Positions 17,745 through 28,073 are shown, counted from the first letter of the stretch. The stretch: 64,000 nt of DNA from CAZODA01 sp964578485 (GCA_964578485.1 CAZODA010000008.1:45134-109133), one strand, 5' to 3'. Program-made: numbers and translations. Notes: generated by a model not told the origin, from the sequence alone.

Positions 17745-17787
17745 AAGTTAAATTTTAATTGAAATAAATAAGTTTAATAAATTGCTA

Positions 17788-19107
17788 CTAATTAAAAAGC
17801 CAACGGTAAATATCATTGCCATTGGCATATAATACCAGACTAAGTATTAGAGCCATGCCAATTAATTGAGCATGTTCCATAAATTTATCGCTGGGCTTGC
17901 GCCGGGCAATAAGCTCGTAGAGCAAAAATAAAACATGACCTCCATCAAGAGCAGGTATTGGCAGCACATTCATAAATGCCAGTATAATTGATAAAAGGGC
18001 TGTTGTGTACCAAAAATTTTCCCAATTCCACCTTGCAGGGAAAAAACTGCCTATAGTTGCAAAACCACCCAATTGTTTTACTCCTTCACGGGAAAATACC
18101 AGTTTTATTTGTCGTACATATCCTGAAAGAAGATTTACCCCTTTGTCAATTCCGGCTGGGAATGCTTGGAAAAAATTATAGGAAATATGCTTGTATCCTA
18201 AGTGGGCTCCAACGCTTTTTGGGGCAAAGCCTAATTTCCCATCTTCTCCTGTTTTTATTGGCAGTTCTATAAGTTCATTGTTACGATATAAACTTAAGGT
18301 TATAACAGTATCCTTATTAGCATCGAGAACCGTGGAAAATTGTTGGAAGTAAAGAGTTTCCTGATTGTTTACGGCAATTATACTGTCGTTTTTCTTTAAG
18401 CCATAATTGTGAGCCGGGGTCTCAGGCAAAACAGAGTCAACAATAACAGGGATTTGGAAGTCCATAAATCTTCGGACACTATTTGCGAGATATTTTTGGT
18501 TAAAATCAGATGGAATATGCAAAGTGAAAATTGAATCGCCACGTTGTACAGTCATTTCGGATGCTAAATCGAGAAGAATGCCGAAAGGAACATCTTCTAT
18601 TTTTTCAACTTCCTTAGAATCAATTTTTAGTATTCTATCGCCATCTTTTAATCCTAATTCATAGGCTATAGGATGATAATAAAAGCCATATTTTGCATTA
18701 GTGGCAGGGATTTCTATTTCCCCCCATTTAAATAATATCATCCAGAAAATAAAAATGGCAGCGAGAAAGTTTACCATTACCCCTCCAAGCATTATCAAAA
18801 GACGTTGCCATGCAGGCTTGGATCTGAACTCATATGGCTTTGGAGCTTCTTTCATTTGCTCCTTATCCATCGACTCATCAATCATGCCCGATATTTTAAC
18901 ATAGCCTCCCAATGGAAGCCAGCCTATACCATATTCTGTTTCTCCTTTTTTGAATTTGAATAATGAAAACCAAGGATTGAAGAATAAATAAAACTTTTCA
19001 ACTCTGGTATCAAACAAACGTGCAAAGAAAAAGTGACCAAATTCATGTATGATTACTAATATCGAGAGGCTTAGTATTAGTTGCAGACTTTTTATTAAAA
19101 CATCCAT
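17788..19107 (-). CDS. rseP: RIP metalloprotease RseP (site-2 protease family)
   Basis: A 439-residue intramembrane zinc protease that cuts membrane-bound regulators such as anti-sigma factors. The zinc motif HEFGH is at residues 21-25 in the first membrane segment. A PDZ region follows in the middle, with a possible second one (TPAHNYGLKKNDSIIAVN). The third zinc ligand is in NVLPIPALDGGH near the C-terminus, between further membrane helices. Size and layout match full-length RseP. It lies downstream of dxr on the same strand, as in many bacteria. Substrates here are unknown. Confidence 0.95.
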   Translation of the reverse strand: MDVLIKSLQLILSLSILVIIHEFGHFFFARLFDTRVEKFYLFFNPWFSLFKFKKGETEYGIGWLPLGGYVKISGMIDESMDKEQMKEAPKPYEFRSKPAWQRLLIMLGGVMVNFLAAIFIFWMILFKWGEIEIPATNAKYGFYYHPIAYELGLKDGDRILKIDSKEVEKIEDVPFGILLDLASEMTVQRGDSIFTLHIPSDFNQKYLANSVRRFMDFQIPVIVDSVLPETPAHNYGLKKNDSIIAVNNQETLYFQQFSTVLDANKDTVITLSLYRNNELIELPIKTGEDGKLGFAPKSVGAHLGYKHISYNFFQAFPAGIDKGVNLLSGYVRQIKLVFSREGVKQLGGFATIGSFFPARWNWENFWYTTALLSIILAFMNVLPIPALDGGHVLFLLYELIARRKPSDKFMEHAQLIGMALILSLVLYANGNDIYRWLFN

Positions 19108-19209
19108 TTTTTGTGTTTGTTAAATTTTTTTTTGCAAAGATATTCTTTTTCTTTCAAAGCTATGATTAAATTTCAAAATAGCTTTCCTGAAAGAAGATTA
19201 AAGAGTAGG

Positions 19210-20361
19210 TTATTTTAATAAATCAGAGGCAATCGCTCTTGCTTCTGCATCCGACTGTATATAATCGTCGAAGGAAGGACGATCGATAAAGGTGCTTTTT
19301 TCAATAGTGTTTTCTATTATTTCCGACATTTCTAAAAAGCCACACCTCCCATTGAGAAAGGCATCTACAACAACCTCATTGGCAGCATTAAGAACACAAG
19401 GGGTGTTGCCTCCTTGTTTCATTGCGGAAAATGCAATTGAAAGGTTTTTGAATACTTTTTTATCAGCTTTTTCAAAAGTAAGAGCTGGATAATCTGAAAA
19501 GCAAAAGCGTGGAAAATTATTTGGCAACCTTCCGGGATAGGTTAAAGCATATTGAATAGGAAGGCGCATGTCAGGCACACCCATTTGTGCTTTGATAGAG
19601 CCATCATGAAATTGTACCATGCTGTGTATTATCGATTGTGGATGTACCACAATTTCAATTTGCTCAGGAATTAGATTAAACAACCAACGGGCTTCTATAG
19701 CTTCAAGTCCTTTATTCATTAGTGATGCTGAATCAATAGTGATTTTATCACCCATTTTCCAGTTGGGATGTTTAAGGGCCTGATGACTTGTTACGTTTTT
19801 TAGGTAAGCTATGTCTTTTCCTCTAAATGGTCCACCCGAGGCAGTGAGTATTATTTTTTCAATAATATTGTTTTTTTCACCCTGAAGACATTGGAAAATT
19901 GCAGAATGCTCTGAGTCAACGGGAATAACAGGAGCACGTTTTTTAGCCGATAGTTCCATAATAAGATCTCCGGCAACTACTAAAGTTTCTTTGTTGGCAA
20001 GCGCCACCGGAATGCCTGCCTCTAATGCTCTTATTGTTGGAAGCAAGCCTGAAAAGCCTACCATGGAAGTTAATACTATATCAATAGTTGACATGGCAGC
20101 GGCCTGTGCTATAGACTCCTCGCCGGCATAAACTTTTATGAGTTCATCTTTTAAGGCTTCCTTAATAATTGGATATTTACTTTTATCTCCAATTATAACA
20201 ACATTAGGTTGGAATTTTTTTGCCTGTTGAATTAATAAATCAACATTTTTATTTGCGCTTAATACTTCAATAGAAAATAGTTCAGGATGTAACTCAGCTA
20301 CTTCAAGGGCTTGAGTTCCAATTGAGCCTGTGGAGCCTAATATGGCAATATGTTTGTGCAT
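19210..20361 (-). CDS. dxr: 1-deoxy-D-xylulose-5-phosphate reductoisomerase
   Basis: Dxr converts DXP to methylerythritol phosphate, the committed step of the MEP isoprenoid pathway. The 383-residue protein begins with the NADPH-binding motif LGSTGSIGTQAL (Gly9-Gly15), followed by the metal-binding PVDSEHSAIFQC, the flexible-loop region TASGGPFRG and WKMGDKITIDSASLMNKGLE. All are intact. It is 24 bp downstream of the M23 gene and about 100 bp upstream of rseP on the same strand. Confidence 0.97.
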   Translation of the reverse strand: MHKHIAILGSTGSIGTQALEVAELHPELFSIEVLSANKNVDLLIQQAKKFQPNVVIIGDKSKYPIIKEALKDELIKVYAGEESIAQAAAMSTIDIVLTSMVGFSGLLPTIRALEAGIPVALANKETLVVAGDLIMELSAKKRAPVIPVDSEHSAIFQCLQGEKNNIIEKIILTASGGPFRGKDIAYLKNVTSHQALKHPNWKMGDKITIDSASLMNKGLEAIEARWLFNLIPEQIEIVVHPQSIIHSMVQFHDGSIKAQMGVPDMRLPIQYALTYPGRLPNNFPRFCFSDYPALTFEKADKKVFKNLSIAFSAMKQGGNTPCVLNAANEVVVDAFLNGRCGFLEMSEIIENTIEKSTFIDRPSFDDYIQSDAEARAIASDLLK

Positions 20362-20385
20362 GAATGTGATACTCTGTAATATTAA

Positions 20386-21270
20386 TTAAAAAGCTATGTA
20401 GTCAACCGGATTTAAAGGTGTTCCATCATACCATAATTCGAAGTGTAAATGAGGCCCTGTGGTTAATTCACCGGTATTGCCAATACGAGCAATTACTTCT
20501 CCGGCTTTTACCATTTGACCCACATCTTTTAATAAAACTTCATTATGCTTGTATAGAGATAAAATATTATTTGGATGCTGAATTTGAATTACATATCCTG
20601 TTTCAACCGTCCATCCCGAAAAAATAACAATACCATCCATAATGGCAGAAACATGACTGCCTTGGGCAGCAACAATATCAACACCATAATGACCCTGTGT
20701 TTCCATAAAACTGTTGATGACCATCCCACGTATAGGACTTACAAAAAATGTGTTTTCAAGAGTAATAGGCCTTGATTGTGTGGTTTGAACAGATAAATTG
20801 AAACGCTCTTCTCGTTCAATTTGATGGCGGAATAAGGAATCGGCTTCAGAACGTGTGAAACTTACTTCACGATAATCATTGTTATTAGTATTCGAAAGTG
20901 ACCTGTCATCTGCGGGCTCGTCATCATCATGTGAATCACCGCGAAGAATTACAAGAATATTATTGATGAATTGATCACGTCTTTCAATTTCCAATGCCAG
21001 TGAATCAACCTGAAGTGCATTTCTTACAATTAGAAGCCTTTGATTAGAATCAGGATATCCGGGAATGTATTCTCGCAAACTTGTAAATGCTATCAGAAAA
21101 ATAACCAGTATAATGAGTAAAATTCCTGAACTAACAGTTATTGTAAACACATTTAGCCTGGAAAGCCTGATGTGGAATACCTCTTCATAACTTTGCTCAT
21201 TAAATATGGCTAAACGGTATTTATTTTTTAACTTTTTGAGTAAGCGTTTCTTTTTTTTAACTTGACCCAT
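20386..21270 (-). CDS. Membrane-anchored M23 peptidase
   Basis: A 294-residue M23-family protein of the cell envelope. A basic N-terminus (KKKKRLLKKLKNK) precedes one membrane anchor at about residues 37-62, then a linker, and the C-terminal LytM domain. Zinc ligands are visible in HYGVDIVAAQG (HxxxD) and GPHLHFELW (HxH), so it should be an active endopeptidase on peptidoglycan crosslinks. It is the first gene of the M23-dxr-rseP-tatA-mltD minus-strand run, which joins wall turnover with membrane functions. Confidence 0.9.
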   Translation of the reverse strand: MGQVKKKKRLLKKLKNKYRLAIFNEQSYEEVFHIRLSRLNVFTITVSSGILLIILVIFLIAFTSLREYIPGYPDSNQRLLIVRNALQVDSLALEIERRDQFINNILVILRGDSHDDDEPADDRSLSNTNNNDYREVSFTRSEADSLFRHQIEREERFNLSVQTTQSRPITLENTFFVSPIRGMVINSFMETQGHYGVDIVAAQGSHVSAIMDGIVIFSGWTVETGYVIQIQHPNNILSLYKHNEVLLKDVGQMVKAGEVIARIGNTGELTTGPHLHFELWYDGTPLNPVDYIAF

Positions 21271-21454
21271 TGCAGTAGATTATTAAATAACAAATGTATA
21301 AAATATTCAACAAACCTTGGTATAAAGTTATTTTTTATATTAAAGAAAGGGAGCAGGATCACTCTTATTATAGATTTGGATATAAGGAATATCAACCCTT
21401 AAAGAAATTGTTTTGGAAGATAAGAGCTAAGCGCAAAGGGCTTGCTGCATACAA

Positions 21455-21494
21455 AAACAGGGAAAACGATTTCTTTAAATCGTTTTCCCTGTTT
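21455..21494 (-). terminator. Strong intrinsic terminator after tRNA-fMet
   Basis: A perfect 18-bp stem (AAACAGGGAAAACGATTT at 21455-21472 against 21477-21494) with a CTTT loop. It starts 2 nt after the tRNA 3' end, and on the minus strand a TTTTG tract follows. It is almost certainly the terminator for the tRNA and perhaps for the whole rimP-nusA-infB run. Confidence 0.9.
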
Positions 21495-21496
21495 AG

Positions 21497-21569
<73 letters not shown>

Positions 21570-21712
21570 ATATATCGTTATATATTATTATAAAATCAAA
21601 TAGTTCAAAGTACATAAAAACTTTGAGCATGCGAAGATATAATTAAATCAGTAAAAATGCAAGAATTATTGTGATATTAAACCTGACTCTTTAACTAAGC
21701 CGGTTTCCAATA

Positions 21713-24679
21713 TTAAAGCTTTCTACTAACTTCAAATTCTTCATAAGCTTCAACAATATCTCCTACTTTTATATCGTTAAAATTTTGGATATTTAAACCA
21801 CATTCAAAACCTGAAGCAACTTCTTTTACATCATCTTTAAAGCGTTTTAAAGATCCAAGTTCGCCGGTATAAATTACAATGCCATCGCGGATAACGCGAA
21901 CTTTGGAGTTACGTTTTATTTTTCCTTCTTTTACCATACATCCTGCTACAGTACCTACTTTAGATATTTTATATACTTCTCTGACATCTACTGTAGAGCT
22001 TATTTTTTCTTTTATTTCGGGTGATAACATTCCCTCCATTGCTGCTGTTATCTCTTCAATAGCGTCATAGATTATTGAATATAATCTAATATCTATTTGT
22101 TCTTTTTCAGCAAGTTTTCGTGCGGAAAGCGATGGGCGTACCTGGAAGCCAATAACTATGGCATTCGAAGCTGCTGCGAGCATGATATCAGAATCGGCAA
22201 TTCCTCCTACAGCCTTATGAATAACGTTAACTTGGATTTCTTCAGTTGATAATTTAATTAGTGAATCAGATAAAGCTTCTATCGAACCATCAACATCTCC
22301 CTTAACAATTAAATTAAGTTCTTGGAAATTACCAATAGCAATACGACGTCCAATTTCGTCAAGTGTAATGTGCTTTTGAGCACGCATACCTTGTTCGCGT
22401 TGAAGCTGAAAGCGCTTGGCTGCTATTTCTTTTGTTTCTCTTTCGTTACTCATTACGTTGAATTTCTCACCGGCTTGAGGTGCTCCATTTAAGCCCAATA
22501 TAAGTACCGGTTCTGATGGTCCAACAGATTCAACTCTTTGGTTTCGTTCGTTAAACATGGCTTTTACATTGCCATAATAGCTTCCTGCCAAAACTAAATC
22601 ACCAAGTTTTAGCGTTCCTGCCTGAACCAACAAAGTGGTAATAAAGCCACGTCCTTTGTCTAAAGAAGATTCAATTACTGAGCCAACGGCAGGCTTGTTG
22701 GGATTGGCTTTTAGTTCAAGAAGTTCGGCTTCAAGCAGGACTTTTTCCAACAGCTGTTTAACATTTGTACCATGCTTGGCAGATATTTCTTGACTTTGAT
22801 ATTTGCCTCCCCAGTCTTCCACTAAATAATTAATATTGGCTAAAGATTCTTTTACTTTTTCCGGATTTGCTCCCGACACATCAATTTTACTGATAGCAAA
22901 AATAATAGGAACCCCCGCGGCTGAAGCATGATTTATAGCTTCTATGGTTTGTGGCATAACATTGTCGTTGGCAGCAATTATGATAATAACAATATCGGTA
23001 ATTTGAGCTCCTCTGGCACGCATGGCTGTAAATGCTTCGTGGCCGGGAGTATCGAGGAAGGTTATCTTTTTATTGTTATCCAGTTTTACACTGTAAGCAC
23101 CAATATGCTGTGTTATTCCGCCGGCTTCTTCAGCAGTAACATCAGCTTTACGTATATAATCAAGTAGTGATGTTTTACCATGATCCACATGTCCCATTAC
23201 TGTAACAATAGCAGGACGATCTTTTAAATCTTCAGGCCTATCTTCTTGTTCAGAAATACTCTCGGCTGCGTCAACACTAATAAATTCAACTTTAAAACCA
23301 AACTCTTCTGTGACTAAGGAAATTGTTTCAGCATCAAGTCTTTGATTTATACTTACAACCAGTCCAAGACTCATACAAGAGGCTATGATCTGATTAACTT
23401 GAATATCCATTAAATTGGCCAATTCATTTGCCGTGACAAATTCGGTAACCTTTAAAGTCATTTTTTCTTCGTCAGCACGAGTTTGTTCTTCTTGCTGACG
23501 TTGTGATATCAAATCACGTTTGTCGCGTCTGTAGCGCGCTGCCTTAGACTTCCCCTTCGAAGTAAGACGAGCTAATGTGTCTTTGATTTGCTTGGCTACA
23601 TCTTCTTCACTTACTTCAGGACGAGCAGGACGCTTCCTGACTTTAGGAGGTCTCCTGCGAACCTGTTTCTTTTCGGCCTGTTTCTCGGCTGCAGGACGGC
23701 CTTTTTGATCTTGAGAAGGTTTTGTTGTCTTTTCATTAACTGTTGTAATGTTAATCCTTTCCTTCTCTTTCTTTATTCGCTTCCTTTTCTTTTTACGGTT
23801 TTTCCTGTCTTCACGACTATCACCATTCCGTACATCCTTGGGAAGCTCTATTTTTCCAACAACCGTCGGACCAGATAGCTTTTCAATCTTTGTTGGCACA
23901 AAGTCCACCGGTTGCCCTGTTAAATCCTTTTCTTTTGTCTCTTTTTGCTCCTTTGCTACAGCTGCTTCCTTTTCGGAAACTACTTTTTTGGGTTTTGATG
24001 CAGCCGGCTTAACAGGCTTTTTAGTGTCAGGCTTCTTCTCGGCAGCTGTTTTCTTTTCTTTTTCCTGAACAGGTTCTTTATCAGTGGAAGGTGCTTTTTC
24101 TTTTTTTACGGCTTCTTCTTTTTTAACAGATGCTTTGTCAAGATCAATTTTTCCAATAATTTTAAGCTCTTCAGCTTGCTCTATTTCAACAGAAATATGC
24201 TCAGGTTCTTCCTTTTTTGCCTTCTTTTCTGCTTTTGCCTTCTTTTCTGCTTTTGCCTTCTTGTCGATAAGCTTACTTTCCTCTTCTATTGTAGAGACAG
24301 GCTCTTCATCAACTTTTGTTTTAGCTTTGCCGGTTTTTTCAAGATTGATCTTTCCTACAACTCTAAGATCTATTTTGTCAGGTTCAATTGAAATTATATC
24401 TTCTTCATCTATAATGTCATCTTCTTGTTTTTGAATCTCTTCAATAGAGATAGTCTCTTTTTTCTCCTTAAGTTTTCGTTCAATCAGTTCCTCAGAAGCT
24501 TTTTTAACGCTCTGGTCCTGTTTGAATTCTTTTTTAAGCAGATCAAAGATATCCTCCGATACTTTGGTGTTTGGATTAACATCAAGCTCTATTTCCTTGC
24601 TACGAAGGAATTCAACTATGGTGTTAATACCAACGTTTAATTCTTTTGCTACTTTGCTAAGTCTTTGTACAACTGCCAT
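21713..24679 (-). CDS. infB: Translation initiation factor IF-2
   Basis: IF-2 is the GTPase that brings initiator tRNA to the ribosome. The 988-residue protein starts with an IF2N motif (RLSKVAKELNVGINTIVEFL). A long Lys/Glu-rich, low-complexity linker covers roughly 60-400, then a second IF2N-like segment. The G domain begins near 490 with VMGHVDHGKTSLLDYIRK, then DTPGHEAFT and AISKID, and domains II-IV follow to the C-terminus. It is the last protein gene of rimP-nusA-infB and is followed by initiator tRNA, its own ligand. The linker is under weak constraint and is biased in composition, which explains long overlapping frames on the other strand. Confidence 0.97.
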   Translation of the reverse strand: MAVVQRLSKVAKELNVGINTIVEFLRSKEIELDVNPNTKVSEDIFDLLKKEFKQDQSVKKASEELIERKLKEKKETISIEEIQKQEDDIIDEEDIISIEPDKIDLRVVGKINLEKTGKAKTKVDEEPVSTIEEESKLIDKKAKAEKKAKAEKKAKKEEPEHISVEIEQAEELKIIGKIDLDKASVKKEEAVKKEKAPSTDKEPVQEKEKKTAAEKKPDTKKPVKPAASKPKKVVSEKEAAVAKEQKETKEKDLTGQPVDFVPTKIEKLSGPTVVGKIELPKDVRNGDSREDRKNRKKKRKRIKKEKERINITTVNEKTTKPSQDQKGRPAAEKQAEKKQVRRRPPKVRKRPARPEVSEEDVAKQIKDTLARLTSKGKSKAARYRRDKRDLISQRQQEEQTRADEEKMTLKVTEFVTANELANLMDIQVNQIIASCMSLGLVVSINQRLDAETISLVTEEFGFKVEFISVDAAESISEQEDRPEDLKDRPAIVTVMGHVDHGKTSLLDYIRKADVTAEEAGGITQHIGAYSVKLDNNKKITFLDTPGHEAFTAMRARGAQITDIVIIIIAANDNVMPQTIEAINHASAAGVPIIFAISKIDVSGANPEKVKESLANINYLVEDWGGKYQSQEISAKHGTNVKQLLEKVLLEAELLELKANPNKPAVGSVIESSLDKGRGFITTLLVQAGTLKLGDLVLAGSYYGNVKAMFNERNQRVESVGPSEPVLILGLNGAPQAGEKFNVMSNERETKEIAAKRFQLQREQGMRAQKHITLDEIGRRIAIGNFQELNLIVKGDVDGSIEALSDSLIKLSTEEIQVNVIHKAVGGIADSDIMLAAASNAIVIGFQVRPSLSARKLAEKEQIDIRLYSIIYDAIEEITAAMEGMLSPEIKEKISSTVDVREVYKISKVGTVAGCMVKEGKIKRNSKVRVIRDGIVIYTGELGSLKRFKDDVKEVASGFECGLNIQNFNDIKVGDIVEAYEEFEVSRKL

Positions 24680-24755
24680 AAAAAGGTTGTTCAGTTAATT
24701 CTGATATAATTTATATGTTAGCAATATCATGCTTTGCCCGACAAAGATAAACGAA

Positions 24756-25997
24756 TTATTCAAATTCAGATTTCAAAATGGACACAACATCGCGTATTGT
24801 TTCTTCTTCAAGATCGGTGCGTTTGGCTAAATCTTCTATGGATAAATCAAGAACTGATTTTGCCGTGTCACATCCAATTGCTTTCAAAGCATCTATTATC
24901 CAGCTTTCTATTTCATCGGAAAATTCATCTAATGATACGTCCTCTTCTTCTTCCTCATTTTCAGTCTCCCGGTAAACATCAAGCTCATAGCCTGTTAACT
25001 GACTGGCTAAACGAATATTTAAACCTCCCTTGCCAATTGCAAGTGATACTTCTTCAGGTTTTAAATAAACTTGAGCACGCTTGGTTTCTTCGAAAATTTT
25101 TATGCTGGTGATTTTGGCAGGATTCAAAGCTCGTTGTATAAACAATTGAGTATTGGTGGTGAAATTCACAACATCAATATTTTCATTGCGTAACTCACGA
25201 ACTATGCCATGTATCCGAGATCCTTTCATTCCAACACAGGCTCCAACAGGATCAATACGATCATCGTATGACTCAACGGCTACTTTGGCCCTTTCACCGG
25301 GTTGACGAACAATTCTTTTTATCGTGATAAGACCGTCATGAATCTCAGGAACTTCCAATTCAAATAAACGCTCAAGAAAAACCTCAGCAGTACGTGAAAT
25401 AATAATAAGAGGATTGTTGTTCCTTATTTCAACCCTTATTACTACTGAACGTATAGTGTCTCCCTTACGATAAAAATCAGAAGGTATCTGCTCGGCCTTT
25501 GGAAGTATTAATTCATTCCCCTCATCATCTAAAACAAGAATTTCCCTCTTCCAAACCTGATAAACCTCACCAGTTACGATTTCACCAATTTTTTCTTTGT
25601 ACTTGCCATAAACAGCATCTTTCTGAAGCTCAAGAATACGAGTTGAAAGATTTTGACGAAGAGTGAGAATTGCCCTGCGACCAAAATCCATGAACTTAAC
25701 CTCATCGGTTACTTCCTCACCAACCTCATAATCCGGATCAATTTTATGTGCCTCCGATAAAGAAATCTGCAAATTACTATCGGTTAATTCATCATCGGCG
25801 ACTACTTCACGGTTCCTCCATATCTCAAAATCACCCTTATCGGTGTTAATGATAACATCAAAGATCTCGTCCGAACCAAATAATTTGGTTAAAACACTAC
25901 GGAATGAATCTTCAAGAACCCTGATAAGAGTAATTCTGTCAATGTTTTTGAGTTCCTTAAACTCTGAAAATGTCTCTATCAGATTTATATTTTCCAT
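24756..25997 (-). CDS. nusA: Transcription factor NusA
   Basis: NusA binds RNA polymerase and modulates pausing, termination and antitermination. The 413-residue protein has the N-terminal RNAP-binding domain, an S1 domain near 135-200 (KEKIGEIVTGEVYQVW), and two KH domains (with GACVGMKGSRIHGIVREL and VSLAIGKGGLNIRLASQLTG). An acidic segment (EEEEEDVSLDEFSDE) precedes a short C-terminal helical region with one AR-like repeat. It is shorter than the E. coli protein, which carries two C-terminal repeats. Position between rimP and infB is conserved widely. Confidence 0.97.
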   Translation of the reverse strand: MENINLIETFSEFKELKNIDRITLIRVLEDSFRSVLTKLFGSDEIFDVIINTDKGDFEIWRNREVVADDELTDSNLQISLSEAHKIDPDYEVGEEVTDEVKFMDFGRRAILTLRQNLSTRILELQKDAVYGKYKEKIGEIVTGEVYQVWKREILVLDDEGNELILPKAEQIPSDFYRKGDTIRSVVIRVEIRNNNPLIIISRTAEVFLERLFELEVPEIHDGLITIKRIVRQPGERAKVAVESYDDRIDPVGACVGMKGSRIHGIVRELRNENIDVVNFTTNTQLFIQRALNPAKITSIKIFEETKRAQVYLKPEEVSLAIGKGGLNIRLASQLTGYELDVYRETENEEEEEDVSLDEFSDEIESWIIDALKAIGCDTAKSVLDLSIEDLAKRTDLEEETIRDVVSILKSEFE

Positions 25998-26016
25998 TAT
26001 CAGTCTATCTTGGATA

Positions 26017-26484
26017 TTATTTGAACTTAATTAATTCTTTTACTGTTTTAACCTCATCAAAAGTAAAAGTACGTTCTAAAACTTGCAACTTTTTCTTCTT
26101 CTTTCCTTCAACTTTTACCATCTTTTCTGTCTTAATGGTAAAGCCTGATTGGTCTAAACTTGTAAGATAACCAATTACTTTTGTATTGTCAGGTAATCTC
26201 ACTTCTACTTCTTTATCAACAACTTTCTTAAACTGCCTGAAAATTTTTAAGGGCTTCCCTAAACCGGGAGAACTTACTTCCAATTCAAAATCCTCAATAT
26301 CTCTGTCTAAAGATTGTTCAATAAGCCTTGAAATACTTACACAAAACTCAATAGGTACACCATTGTCACCATCAATCTCTACCAAGATCTTATTGCCGGA
26401 TTTTATGTTGATGTCAACAATAAAATAACCTTCACTTTCTACCTTGTTCCCAATGATTTCGAGAATGTTTTCCTTGGAAATCAT
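26017..26484 (-). CDS. rimP: Ribosome maturation factor RimP
   Basis: RimP assists maturation of the 30S subunit. The 155-residue protein has the N-terminal alpha/beta domain (GYFIVDINIKSGNKILVEID and the ISRLIEQSL helix), the conserved FELEVSSPGLGKPLK segment and a C-terminal SH3-like domain. It is the first gene of rimP-nusA-infB, 19 bp from nusA. A terminator-like hairpin stands 22 bp before its start codon. Confidence 0.95.
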   Translation of the reverse strand: MISKENILEIIGNKVESEGYFIVDINIKSGNKILVEIDGDNGVPIEFCVSISRLIEQSLDRDIEDFELEVSSPGLGKPLKIFRQFKKVVDKEVEVRLPDNTKVIGYLTSLDQSGFTIKTEKMVKVEGKKKKKLQVLERTFTFDEVKTVKELIKFK

Positions 26485-26506
26485 AAATCATTAATATTTA
26501 ATAAAA

Positions 26507-26527
26507 TAGGGGACAATAAGTCCCCTA
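26507..26527 (-). promoter_or_regulatory. Leader hairpin, possible attenuator of rimP-nusA-infB
   Basis: TAGGGGAC and GTCCCCTA form a perfect 8-bp stem with a 5-nt loop. On the minus strand a TTTTATT tract follows, then the rimP start codon 22 nt later. The layout is that of an intrinsic terminator in the leader of an operon that encodes NusA, a termination factor. No competing antiterminator was worked out. Confidence 0.5.
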
Positions 26528-26991
26528 ATTTCTATCAGGCCTAAAATCGCCACAAATTTAAGCATGAATCCTTAAATTTCCAAATAAATATTAAATTGAT
26601 TATTAGATACTAATCACAAAAATTACAAAATTTGAAAAACAAAACTAAAGCTGAACTTTTAGTTTTTTATTGTAAATTCAAAATTTTTCCACCATTATGT
26701 TGTACTTAATGGCTTATCTAACTTTTTTGTTACTATTCTCTAATCAGCACAGCTAATAATATTTTTCTTTCTTAGTCGCAACTTCATTTTTTTATATTAC
26801 TTCGATACTTCTGTACAACTTTCTATAAATCAGCATCCATTATTGGTTTGTGTTAATCTGTGTTTCATGCTGAGTTGTAGTATGTAATAAAATGCTCTAT
26901 CAGATTTTTTTATTTTCTTCTTAAAACATCTGTATCTTTATAGCCTCATTTTATTTTATTAAGCAAATGAGGTTTTATGTTAAAATAAAGA
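26528..26991. other. Divergent intergenic region, rimP and thiL
   Basis: About 460 bp of very AT-rich DNA between divergent genes. It presumably holds promoters in both directions. A 9-bp inverted repeat (AAAACTAAA, with TTTAGTTTT at 26658-26666) is followed by a T run and could end a short plus-strand transcript, but no gene lies before it. I see no supported ORF or RNA. Confidence 0.5.
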
Positions 26992-28032
26992 GTGGTGAAA
27001 AAAAATAATTCTGTGTCGGAAAAAGGGCAATATGGCTTAATTGATTATTTTGCCCGGAAATTCAATATTCGAAATAGTTCATCTATCCTTGGCATTGGTG
27101 ATGATGCTGCCGTTCTTCATGTTGATGATAGTCAGTTAATTACCACAAGTCTTTTTTTGGAAGGGATTAATTTTGATTTAATTTATACTCCCCTGCAACA
27201 TTTGGGATATAAGATAATTGTTGCTGCAATTTCTGATATTTATGCTATGAACGGTCAGCCATCCCAGCTTCTTTTGAATATAGGAGTAAGTAAAAAAACC
27301 AATATGGAGCAGCTTGAGTTGTTAATGGATGGTGTAAGCTTTGCATGTGAGACCTATGGTTTGGATTTAGTTGGTTTCAAGCCTTCTGCTTCTTTTACGG
27401 GATTAACTATTTCGGCAACGGTTACAGGAAGGGTTGAGCCTGATAAGCTTGTGAAGCGATCAACAGCTCAAGCTACAGATTTGATTTGTGTTTCAGGCGA
27501 TTTAGGTGGTTCTTTAATGGGTTTGTATTTGCTGGAAAGAGAAAAACGTGTGTTGAAATCCACTGATGTGGAGCCGGAATTTGGGAATAATGATTATGTG
27601 TTAAAAAGACAATTAAAGCCTGATGCAAGAGTGGATATACTTAAAAAATTGGAGGAATACAGAATAACACCCACATCCATGATATGTGTCAATGATGGTT
27701 TGGCAGCTGCTTTACTTTTAATGAGTAAAGCATCTGATGTTGGTTGTAGGGTTTATGAAAAAAAAATTCCTGTACATCAGGGGACATTAAAAGCTGCAAA
27801 CGAATTGAATTTTAATCCTATAGTAGCAGCATTAAATGGTGGTGAAGATTATGAACTTATGTTTACCATTTCTCTTGCAGATTTTGAAAAGCATCAGGAT
27901 TCATTTATTGATGATGTTTCTGTTATAGGATATGTTACAGAAGCCACTAAAGCTTGTCGTTTGTTTACCTTGTCGGATCAAGAAGTTGATATAAAAGCGA
28001 GAGGCTGGGGTGTAGAGCATCATAACACTTAG
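26992..28032 (+). CDS. thiL: Thiamine-monophosphate kinase
   Basis: ThiL phosphorylates thiamine monophosphate to the active diphosphate cofactor. The 346-residue product is of the PurM/AIR-synthase-like fold, with GIGDDAAVL (Mg-ATP binding), the substrate region TTSLFLEGINFDL, SDIYAMNGQP and the C-terminal GGEDYELMF. Matching these to ThiL is clear, though TMP kinase activity is not shown here. The start is GTG: two GTG codons stand in tandem at 26992 and 26995, and the only in-frame ATG upstream is followed by a stop after two codons. ruvA follows on the same strand after 41 bp. Confidence 0.9.
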   Translation: MVKKNNSVSEKGQYGLIDYFARKFNIRNSSSILGIGDDAAVLHVDDSQLITTSLFLEGINFDLIYTPLQHLGYKIIVAAISDIYAMNGQPSQLLLNIGVSKKTNMEQLELLMDGVSFACETYGLDLVGFKPSASFTGLTISATVTGRVEPDKLVKRSTAQATDLICVSGDLGGSLMGLYLLEREKRVLKSTDVEPEFGNNDYVLKRQLKPDARVDILKKLEEYRITPTSMICVNDGLAAALLLMSKASDVGCRVYEKKIPVHQGTLKAANELNFNPIVAALNGGEDYELMFTISLADFEKHQDSFIDDVSVIGYVTEATKACRLFTLSDQEVDIKARGWGVEHHNT

Positions 28033-28073
28033 GATTTTATATAAAAATGTCGGATTAGTAATATTTTGTTTTA

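Noticed and set aside
23588..24434. Several plus-strand frames over the infB linker
   Set aside because: Shadow frames opposite the Lys/Glu-rich linker of IF-2, giving Phe/Ser/Leu-rich junk.
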